Shown here: positions 6,322 through 12,029 of the stretch, piece by piece | How positions within the stretch are numbered: the stretch's first letter is position 1 | Layout of the letters: each line of letters opens with the position of its first letter | From: Baffinella frigidus | Lineage: Eukaryota > Cryptophyceae > Cryptomonadales > Baffinellaceae | Direction of reading: 5' to 3' | DNA length: 12,029 nucleotides | Assembly: GCA_026770585.1 (NCBI GenBank) | Contig: MU646771.1 | Location: 323,583-335,611 of the forward strand | Notes under the pieces: generated by a model | The model's database searches: none | What the model was told of the DNA's origin: nothing | What the model saw: only the letters and a program-made list of their open reading frames with translations | Translations under genes and position numbers: made by a program

Positions 6322-6447
6322 ACGTGCAGAACACACACCATCACCCGTGATGTAACACCTTAGCACCGTAAGAGGGAGGCAACCTACCAACGTATCATCA
6401 CGCGTGATGATCTTATCATCACGCGTGATGATGTGTGTTCTGCACGT
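6322..6447. repeat. Inverted repeat with GTGTGTTCTGCAC ends
   Basis: ACGTGCAGAACACACA at 6322-6352 and the reverse complement of 6417-6447 match at 29 of 31 positions. The arms join the GTGTGTTC.GCAC motif to the ATCACGCGTGAT palindrome. Confidence 0.85.
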
Positions 6448-6522
6448 CATCCATCGACCTGCACCACACGCGTGTGCTCGACACGCTATCACGCGTGGTC
6501 AGCACACGGCATCACGCGTGAT
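6394..6522. repeat. Cluster of ACGCGT palindromes
   Basis: ATCATCACGCGTGATGAT is perfect at 6394-6411 and 6415-6432. CACACGCGTGTG at 6465, ATCACGCGTGGT at 6488 and ATCACGCGTGAT at 6511 follow. The last one abuts exon A copy A3. Confidence 0.9.
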
Positions 6523-6576
6523 CGACATCACGGAGTCCTCGCGGTTCCAGGGCGTGTCTCCTTTGTTCTCGTTCGT
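6520..6576 (-). pseudogene. Exon A copy A3
   Basis: TNENKGDTPWNREDSVMSI, then the frame runs into the ACGCGTGAT palindrome. The tryptophan is kept, one acidic codon is missing and the second half of the helix is gone. ACATCAAACGAACG upstream matches exon A. Confidence 0.7.
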
Positions 6577-6745
6577 TTGATGTGTGAATGATTTGATTTG
6601 ATTTGGACCTTAGGTTTTAGGGTTTAGGGGCTGGGTGTCTGTTTGTGTTGGGGGGTTGTGATTTCGTTTCAAATCGATTTGGTTTGTGGATGAGATGCTT
6701 GATGTGTCGTGTTCTGGCTGTTCCGTCTGGGATGAGGTTCAAAGT

Positions 6746-6862
6746 TTCACCCGGTTCCCGTTTGATGGGCGGCGAAAATATTTTTGCCCTTGATACAGAG
6801 TTCCCCTATCTCTTAGGACCGACTAACCCATGTCCAATAGGTTCTCATTTGATGGTGATGAA
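6746..6862 (-). pseudogene. Weak copies of the exon A 5' part
   Basis: CCCATCAAACGGGAACCGGGTGAA (minus strand, ending near 6746, reading PIKREPGE) and CATCAAATGAGAACC (near 6840) resemble the PHIKRTQVN stretch of exon A. Similarity is short; they extend the upstream trail of exon A fossils if real. Confidence 0.35.
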
Positions 6863-6913
6863 GTTTGTATCCGTAGCTGCGGAACTGGAGAGGTGGGCAA
6901 CTCTCTTCCTACA

Positions 6914-7035
6914 CCCTATACCCTACACCCTACACCCTGCACCCTACACCCTACACCCTACACCCAGCACCCTACACCCTACACCCTACACCCAGCACCC
7001 TGCACCCTGCACCGTACACCCTACACCCAGAAACC
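6914..7035. repeat. ACACCCT heptamer array
   Basis: About seventeen units ACCCTAC/ACCCTGC/ACCCAGC, period 7. The open frame across it (SLPTPYTLHPT...) is a by-product of the repeat. Confidence 0.9.
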
Positions 7036-7117
7036 CCTATCAAGACTGTCTGAGGCCACCTAGTTTGACATTTTTCTTTCCTCCACCTAAACCTAAACAG
7101 GAGTGATGAGGAACGAC

Positions 7118-7134
7118 CCCCCCCCCCCAAAAAA
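7118..7134. repeat. C11/A7 homopolymer pair
   Basis: A run of about 11 C followed by A residues; another long C run occurs near 7331. Confidence 0.85.
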
Positions 7135-7186
7135 AGCCCTTTTCGCACCCTAAACCTCTTAAAAAGAAGACACCCTCTTTTCGCAC

Positions 7187-7223
7187 CTGGTTGACCATCT
7201 TGTTTTTCATCGCCCTCGCATTC
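7187..7223 (-). pseudogene. Exon E copy 1 (frameshifted)
   Basis: CEGDE then a one-base insertion in GATGAAAAACAAG; MVNQ|GTGCGA follows in the shifted frame. The donor is retained. Confidence 0.5.
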
Positions 7224-7468
7224 TCTCTGTCTGTCTGTCTCTGTCTCTCTGTCTCTCTCTCTCACGCTCTCTCTCTCACTCTCTCTCTCGCGCCAGTTTC
7301 CCGTCCTCATCCTTTCCTTGCACTCTCACACACCCCCCCCCCCCGTCGCTCTCTCTCGCTCTCTCTCCTCAACTCATTCGTCTACGAGACAAAGTTCCGC
7401 CCTTCCACCGCCCTTCCACCCTACCCTGCTGGTCTCTTCTCGAACCAAGACGACAGGCTCTCCCGCAC

Positions 7469-7504
7469 CTGATTGGCCATCTTGTTCTCGTCGCCCTCGC
7501 ATTC
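7469..7504 (-). pseudogene. Exon E copy 2
   Basis: CEGDENKMANQ|GTGCGG; upstream is a CT/GA microsatellite, so no ATG is available in the copy. Confidence 0.55.
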
Positions 7505-7684
7505 TCCCTGTCTCTCTGTCTCTGTCTCGCATTCTCTCTGTCTCTCTGTCTCTGTCTCTCTGTCTCTGTCTCGTCTCTCTCACGCTCTCTCTCTCACTCT
7601 CGCCAGTTTCTCAACTCTCGCGTTCTTCTCGAGAAACCCTAAACCCCAAACCCTAACCCCCAAAGAAGACAGGCTCTTTCGGAC

Positions 7685-7738
7685 CTGATTGGCCATCTTG
7701 TTCTCGTCGCCCTCGTCCTCGTCATCATCCTCATCCAT
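7685..7738 (-). CDS. Candidate acidic first exon E
   Basis: An 18-codon reading MDEDDDEDEGDENKMANQ starting at ATG 7738-7736 and ending at CAG|GTCCGA. Four related copies exist, and three keep a CAG|GT donor at the same place. In phase 0 it could splice to GAACGCAG|GTG at 5908 within exon A. An acidic N-terminus would suit a transcription factor, but this link to the MYB gene rests only on strand, order and phase. It may belong to another gene or be chance within a low-complexity area. Confidence 0.35.
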
Positions 7739-7754
7739 CCCCTGTCCCCCACCA

Positions 7755-8087
7755 GTGTGTGTTCAGCACATACAAGTGTGTGTCCAGCACACAACAGTGT
7801 GTGTTCAGCACGGCATCTCGTCCCATGCACCACCAAAAAGTGTGTGCTCAGCACGTCGTCATGAGTGTCGGATACACGGTCTCGTCCCCGTCCCCGTCCT
7901 CATCCATCCCCTGCATTCTCGCGAGTGTTCAGCACGCCGATTATCGACGCCTCCCTCTCTGCCTCTCTCCCTCTCTCCCTCTCTGTCTCTCTGCCTCTCT
8001 GCCTCTCTCCCTCTGTCTCCCTCTGTCTCCCTCTGTCTCTCTCCCTCCCTCCCTTCACCCTCCCACAAAATAATGTGTGTTCAGCAC
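7755..8087. repeat. Dispersed GTGTGTTCAGCAC motif, six copies
   Basis: GTGTGTGTTCAGCAC at 7755-7769 and 7797-7811; variants at 7776-7790 (TCC), 7840-7854 (CTC), 7925-7935 and 8075-8087. Spacing is irregular. Relatives at 6323-6338 and 6433-6446 carry TCTGCAC. Confidence 0.85.
7881..7907 (-). pseudogene. Exon E copy 4 (start only)
   Basis: MDEDGDGDE from ATG 7907-7905, sharing GGGGATGGATGAGGA with exon E and then diverging. Confidence 0.4.
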
Positions 8088-8124
8088 GCACTCGGTGTAG
8101 CGTTTATTTATATATATTTTAGTG

Positions 8125-8152
8125 TTGAGGGTTTAGTGTCACTAACCCTCAA
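8125..8152. repeat. Hairpin in telomere-like DNA
   Basis: TTGAGGGTTTAGTG and CACTAACCCTCAA pair with one unpaired T, formed from heptamer units in opposite orientations. Confidence 0.75.
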
Positions 8153-8154
8153 GT

Positions 8155-8400
8155 TTTAGGTTTTAGGGTTTAGGGTTTAGGGTTCAGGTTTTAGGTTTTA
8201 GGTTTGAGGTTTTAGATTTTAGGGTTTAGGGTTTGGGGTTTAGTGCCAGCTCGTCCGGCGACAACACTCGGAAAAGCACAAACTCGATTCCAAGCACGAC
8301 TGTGCGAGGGATGCCCTTGGGGTTTAGAGTTTGGGGTTGAGGGTTTAGTTTTCAGGGGTTAGGGTGTAGGGGGTTCAGGGTTTAGGGTGCAGGGTGCCTC
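8155..8400. repeat. TTTAGGG-type degenerate arrays
   Basis: TTTTAGG, TTTAGGG and TTTGGGG units at 8155-8245 and 8319-8396, split by a unique stretch with GACTGTGCGAGGG, which recurs as CATTGTGCGAGGG near 8466. The bases 8400-8760 show no recognisable gene, only a GGTACAAAT motif at 8573. Confidence 0.85.
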
Positions 8401-8763
8401 GAGTTACGTTCCTTGATAAGTGTTTACTGTAAGGGTTTGGGAGAGCGCTACCTCAATTCAACAACACCATTGTGCGAGGGCTAACGAGAACTATCTTCCA
8501 ACCGCACCCCGATTTCTTACCCATTGTAAAAGTCAAGGAATTCCTTTTTTCTCTCCAAAAGTGGCCGATTCCTGGTACAAATGTGTGGACTGACCGCAAT
8601 CCCGAATTCCTTCTCTAACCCTTCAGGGTAGCGATTTCGCGACGGATGGCTTTCGTGAGGGGCGTTTTCAAAGGCTAACTTGGGCGAATTTAGGGGAGTT
8701 GGGCCTACCATATACACTACCGTGAGGTGCACGGATCCTAGGCCCGGGGCTCTCGTAGGAGCA

Positions 8764-8796
8764 TACGGCATCGCCCTACCGTAGGGCAATGCCGTA
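8764..8796. repeat. Tight cruciform palindrome
   Basis: TACGGCATCGCCCTAC and GTAGGGCAATGCCGTA flank a single C; 15 of 16 positions pair. GGCAATGCCGTAGG also occurs at 6273-6286, and the CCCTAC/GTAGGG core links it to the foldbacks at 5597 and 6167. Confidence 0.9.
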
Positions 8797-8819
8797 GGTT
8801 TCCTCCTAAATTTTCGTTG

Positions 8820-9640
8820 GGCGAGTTATGGAGGATTGGTCAACCTGGTTTGCAGCGTCGCTATCCACGACGATTCCCCCCCCCACCGGCGCGTTCCCCT
8901 GCGCGCCGAAAACTGGTCAAATCCTCGGTCAAATTCTCGCACCTCGTTCGCAGACCTCCTTCCTTGTTCGCAGACTCCCTCGCCGGCGGTCAGCGCACTT
9001 CCCCTCCCGTTCTGCGCACACACGAGCGCGGGGAGGAGAATGGACCTCGGAGGAGTCCTGCATGGCAGCCATGGATATGGGCTGCTGTGCGACCGCGGGT
9101 ACAGCCTCCCCGGAAGTCACGCCAACCTGTTCCGCTTCCGACATCCTGGATGTGCCACTCGCAGCTCAGGAAAGGCGCTTTCCCAGCAGGACCCGATGCG
9201 CCGCTCTCGGCGACACCCCCACCCCACGGGCGCAGTGCGCCTTCGTGCCGCACGCCCTCGCAGAAGTCGGCCACCAGGTGTGCAGGATCGGGCTTGCTCG
9301 ATGTGGATATACGCTCCGCTGCTCCTTCCTATGGCGGCTGGGCGGGGCTGGCGGCTGGGCGGGGCACAGCAGATCAGGTGAGGCCGCGCAGGCGGTCGGC
9401 TCGCTGGGGACCTCTCCTCTCACACGATACGCGACCGGGGAAGCGAGAGGGGACAAGGAAGGAAGAAAGACCCGGAGGGTTGACCAGCTTCGTTCGAACA
9501 GCGAACAGCGGTAACGGCGTCTGTAACGTGCCTCAGAAATTCGCCCCCCCCGAAATTTTGAATGGAATTATTTTGGGGGGGCAAAATTTACCAGCGAAAT
9601 TTTGGGTGGTTCAATTCAAATCAGTTTGATTTACGATAAG
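8820..9640. other. GC-rich segment with overlapping ORFs, unassigned
   Basis: All frames stay open for long stretches (up to 270 codons), as expected in GC-rich DNA, so ORF length means little. The plus-strand frame starting MEDWSTWFAAS and holding MAAMDMGCCATAG and SDILDVPLAAQE looks somewhat protein-like, but I recognise no domain. Long G/C runs near 8876 and 9545 argue against a continuous CDS. It could contain an exon of the downstream GC-rich gene. Confidence 0.25.
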
Positions 9641-9950
9641 TGATCTTTCTGTATTTTCGATCTTTTTGCATGAAGAGGACCCTCTCTCCAAGGTTCCAAG
9701 GATACGAGGGCTCGTACCTCTCGTTAGGGGGCGAAGGTGAGGGCGTTTCCGTGTCGTTGCGACGGATCTGCCGCGCAGGGAACCCCGCGTTCGATCGGCA
9801 AGGTCTCTTTCGGCGCAGGCGCCGTCTCACGCTCGCCCACCACAGAGTATCTTTCCCGCATCCTCCATGCGCCTCTGGAGCGGCATGTCGCCCGGCACCG
9901 GGACGCACGCCCGGCGCGGGGGGGAGGTGGGTGCGGTGCGAACATCGCTC

Positions 9951-10155
9951 ATGCTCGCAGCGGCGCTCGTCCTCACCCCGAGCGTCTCGGCGTTCTCCCA
10001 CCCGTCGCTCCTCGCGCTCCGCCCTGCCCGCTCCGCGCTGTCCGGCAGGTGGGCAGGGGGCGCGTCCGGCCTGCTCCCCGCGGCAAGATCTGCAGCGGAC
10101 AGAGGGCTGAGAAACGCCTGCGGGGCGAGGGCGGCCCTTGGTCCCGAGGCAGCAG
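9951..10155 (+). CDS. Candidate first exon of a plastid-targeted protein (partial)
   Basis: ATG at 9951 starts MLAAALVLTPSVSAFSHPSL, a hydrophobic core followed by SVSA|F. About 50 residues rich in Ala, Ser, Arg and Gly and poor in acidic residues follow (LALRPARSALSGRWAGG, LLPAARSAADR), like a transit peptide. A signal peptide plus transit peptide with Phe after the cleavage site is the known address for complex red plastids. The frame continues upstream to an alternative ATG at 9867. AGCAG|GTAGCC at 10155/10156 is a possible donor; read-through enters a GGTACAAAT-family repeat and then heptamers, and no mature domain is visible. It may be a real first exon with distant partners or a stranded gene fragment. 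Confidence 0.4.
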
Positions 10156-10182
10156 GTAGCCCGAACCCCCAGGCCCTAGCCG

Positions 10183-10237
10183 GGACTATTCTCAAGTTGA
10201 CGGTACAAATTCGTCAACTTTGGCGTGAGAAAGAGCC
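10183..10237. repeat. GGTACAAAT dispersed repeat, copy 3
   Basis: ACTATTCTCAAGTTGACGG, TACAAAT, CAACTTTGGCG and AGAGCCC in the order of copies 1 and 2, lacking the TGCTGG.CCTG segment. It lies directly after the possible plastid-protein exon. Confidence 0.75.
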
Positions 10238-10242
10238 CTACC

Positions 10243-10500
10243 TCGCCAATTTGAGAGCACACCAGACTGGGAGCCAGGGTTCCGCATCTCTCAGCGGATC
10301 CCGAACCATAGCCCCTGAACCCTAATCCCTGAACCCTCACCCCTCAACCGAAATTTAGAAACCGAATCCCTAAACCCGAATCCCGGATCCCTAAACCCGA
10401 ATCCCGGATCCAATTTGAGACAACGCCAGACTGGGAGATAGGGTTCTGCAGCCCTCAGTGGATCCCAAACCCAGAACCTGAACCCTAACCCTTGAACCCT
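10243..10500. repeat. 85-bp direct duplication
   Basis: 10243-10325 and about 10408-10500 share CCAATTTGAGA, CCAGACTGGGAG, AGGGTTC.GCA, CTCAG.GGATCCC and CTGAACCCTAA, with many point differences. Both copies end in CCCTAA-type heptamers. Confidence 0.8.
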
Positions 10501-10570
10501 AACCCCTAAACCCGCATCCCTGAACCCGAATCCAGAACCCCTAAACCCGAATCCCGGATCCCTAGACCCC
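10315..10570. repeat. CCCTAAA/CCCGAAT/CCCGGAT heptamers with 21-bp order
   Basis: Heptamers CCCTAAA, CCCGAAT and CCCGGAT follow one another, giving a 21-bp higher unit at 10368-10410 and again near 10540. The region 10570-10980 shows no recognisable gene. Confidence 0.85.
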
Positions 10571-10983
10571 GACCTTATCCCAGAAAATGTATGAATTAAT
10601 GACTCTCTTGCCAACGAAAATTACGCATATTTAATTCGAGCTTTTCCTGCCCTGGAACAGTTGACTGATCGCAGACATTCCTGGTACACACGGTGGACCA
10701 CGAACCTTTCATCAAAAGTCAACTTACCTGAAGATAATTAACTTAAGGATTTTTCTGATGCAAATTGGACACGTAACACCCCGGAATCTGGGTTCAACGA
10801 AACCCTCGTAGCCCACCGAGTGGCTGGCCCTTCCTGGTTTAGACACCGCCCTGGTAAAAAAGCCTGTCCGGTTTAGTCAACAGTCGTGGGAATCTTGCAT
10901 TCCTCTCCGTTCAAAAAGAAAGATCGGTAAAGGCTATCTTGCTCTGGCTGAGTCTCTGCAGTGGACACGCGTGGTTCAAATTA

Positions 10984-11050
10984 TTTGTACCAGGAGAACC
11001 TCCTGGTACAAACAATTTGTACCAGGAGAAACCCCGTGGTACAAATGGTT
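10984..11050. repeat. GGTACAAA inverted and direct repeats
   Basis: TTTGTACCAGGAG (10984-10996) and CTCCTGGTACAAA (11000-11012) are exact complements around AAC. A second copy follows at 11016-11045 with a decayed right arm; GTACCAGGAG recurs at 11077 and TGGTACACAT at 11122. Confidence 0.9.
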
Positions 11051-11249
11051 TTAACGGGGAGAAAATCGTGGCAGATATTGTTAGTACCAGGAGTGATGCT
11101 TCTCGGAGGCTTGAACAACCCATGGTACACATATTGTCTACAAAAACGGCAACCAAAGTAAAGCTTGTGATGTTTTCACGGATTTCCAGTAAACCAGCTA
11201 TCACGCGTGTTATAACCTCGGTTGATAGATAGTCCCTTGGCCCCAAACA

Positions 11250-11400
11250 CCACACCCTAAACCCTGAACCATGAACCCTAAACTCCAAACCCTAACCCCT
11301 CAACCCTAAACCCTAAATCCTAAACCCTAAACCCTAAACCCTAAACCCTAAACCCTAAACCCTGAACCCTACCCCCTAGAACCTAAACCCCAAACCTCTC
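11250..11400. repeat. CCCTAAA telomere-type array
   Basis: The purest array in the window, with about eight consecutive CCCTAAA units near 11305-11360, degenerate on both sides. Interstitial, since non-telomeric DNA follows to the right edge. Confidence 0.9.
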
Positions 11401-11552
11401 CCCACCCCTCCCCAAACCTCTCCCCCCCTGCCTCCCATCTGATATAACCTGGTCCGATTTAATCCGATTCAATTAAATCCAATCAAATTTGATTTGATTT
11501 GGTCCCCGCCGGCCGCAGGGTGGGCAGCCGCCTCCTTCGGAACCCTCGCTCG

Positions 11553-11725
11553 CTCCGTGCCCTCGCCTCTCGCCCAGGTTAGCGAACTACCCCCCCCCCT
11601 TTGCAACCCCCGAAGTTCATTTCGGAATACGGCAGAATCTGTCCTGCTATCTCAGGCTTCCAACGCCGAAGATGAGTGGGCGTGAAAAGAAGGTGCCGTG
11701 CCCTCGCCTCTCGCCCAGGTTCGCG
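11553..11725. repeat. 30-bp direct repeat pair
   Basis: GTGCCCTCGCCTCTCGCCCA then GGTT.GCG occurs at about 11556-11584 and 11697-11725, 141 bp apart. The interval has no recognised gene; AT-rich GATTTGATTTGG repeats lie at 11450-11500. Confidence 0.85.
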
Positions 11726-12029
11726 GTAGTCCGCTAGTCCGCTAGTAAAAGTACGGTAGACCGCTAGTCCGCTAGTAATAGTCCGGTAGAGCCAATCTGG
11801 TAGGACTTGGCCAGCGCGAACTTTGAAGTTGCAAGATTGCGAACTTCTAGATGGACCGTACTTATTAGTAAACACCATGATTGTACTGCAAAATTTGAAT
11901 TTAAAACACTACATGTCCAAACGGGTCCATCTAGAAGTTCGCAATCTTGCAACTTCGAAGTTCGCGCTGGCCAAGTCCTACCACATTGTCTCTAATAGTC
12001 CGCTAGTAAAAGTCCGGTAGTCCGTTAGT
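11724..12029. repeat. 30-bp tandem array interrupted by a foldback
   Basis: Units of 30 bp (11724-11753, 11754-11783) built from CGGTAG.CCGCTAGTCCGC then TAGTAA.AGT. The array resumes at 11995-12029 after the foldback and runs off the edge. Confidence 0.85.
11787..11994. mobile_element. Long foldback element, 71-bp arms
   Basis: 11787-11857 and the reverse complement of 11924-11994 match at about 68 of 71 positions; the inner 59 bp have one mismatch. The loop is 66 nt, AT-rich and without an ORF. Arms carry GCGAACTT.GAAGTTGC and TAGAAGTTCGCAATC type repeats. It sits inside a tandem array, so target-site duplications cannot be told from array units. It is either a MITE-like foldback transposon or a source of a long hairpin RNA. 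Confidence 0.7.

Larger units (their letters stand above)
7160..7920. repeat. Three large repeats carrying exon E copies and CT microsatellites
   Basis: Units beginning GAAGACA.GCTCT.(T/C)C at about 7166, 7448 and 7666 share GCACCTGATTGGCCATCTTG then TTCTCGTCGCCCTCGCATTC, followed by (CTCTGT/CTCT)n tracts and, in two units, CGCCAGTTTC. On the minus strand they read EGDENKMANQ before a CAG|GT. Further CT repeats lie at 7950-8055. No convincing long gene. Confidence 0.8.

Noticed and set aside
6645-7106. Plus-strand ORF with FALDTEFP, resembling a DEDD exonuclease motif
   Set aside because: No other exonuclease motif follows, and the frame soon enters the ACACCCT array; part of it lies opposite exon A-like fragments.
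7200-8060. Bacterial or phage origin of the window
   Set aside because: No operons, ribosome-binding sites or dense coding; split MYB exons and telomere-type heptamers point to a eukaryotic nucleus.
7374-8159. ORFs of RERDRE and SLSLCLS type on both strands
   Set aside because: Translations of CT/GA microsatellites, open on both strands alike.
8817-9629. A 270-codon plus-strand protein
   Set aside because: Several frames on both strands are open at once in GC-rich DNA, no domain is recognisable and the frame crosses C and G runs; kept only as an unassigned segment.
9827-10195. Minus-strand ORF of 122 codons opposite the signal-peptide exon
   Set aside because: It is the GC-rich shadow of the plus frame and has no clear hydrophobic core or motif.
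11250-11400. Chromosome end (true telomere)
   Set aside because: The array is short, degenerate at its edges and followed by more than 600 bp of unrelated sequence.

Overview
The window looks like nuclear DNA of a microbial eukaryote, probably an alga. It has no bacterial gene organisation. It is full of interstitial TTTAGGG/CCCTAAA-type heptamers (the plant and algal telomere unit), GT-AG introns, minisatellites and foldback elements. One GC-rich exon candidate near 10 kb begins with a signal peptide ending SVSA|F, the pattern expected for plastid-targeted proteins of algae with a red-derived secondary plastid. A cryptophyte such as Guillardia is my best guess, but this is inference from style and not a database match.

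The main content, about 0.1-6.0 kb (possibly to 7.9 kb), is one minus-strand gene for a small R2R3-type MYB DNA-binding protein, split over five exons: A (5833-5983), B (4603-4703), C (3385-3432), D (1865-1938) and F (89-239). All introns are GT-AG, the phases agree (1, 0, 0, 2), and the spliced product of about 174 residues has all six MYB tryptophans and ends at a stop. A possible extra acidic first exon (E, 7685-7738) lies upstream.

Every exon is surrounded by its own partial, decayed copies: F about 6, D about 7, C 3, B about 8, A 3-5, E 4. The copies stay collinear with the gene, so each intron holds fossils of the exon next to it. Some copies are inverted and form exon-containing hairpins. 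Copies of exon F differ from each other almost only at synonymous positions, so some were probably coding for a time.

Between the exon islands lie 7-bp-period arrays (TTTAGGG, TTTGGGG, GTGTATG, TTGAGTG, GGTATAT, ACACCCT, CCCCCTA), a family of foldbacks with a CCCTACGGTAGGG core, ACGCGTGAT palindromes, a GTGTGTTCAGCAC motif family and a GGTACAAAT repeat family. From 8.8 to 10.2 kb the DNA is GC-rich; I see one plausible exon there (signal plus transit peptide), which runs into a dispersed repeat. The last 300 bp hold a 30-bp tandem array interrupted by a near-perfect 71-bp-arm foldback. No rRNA, tRNA, CRISPR or prokaryotic features were found.
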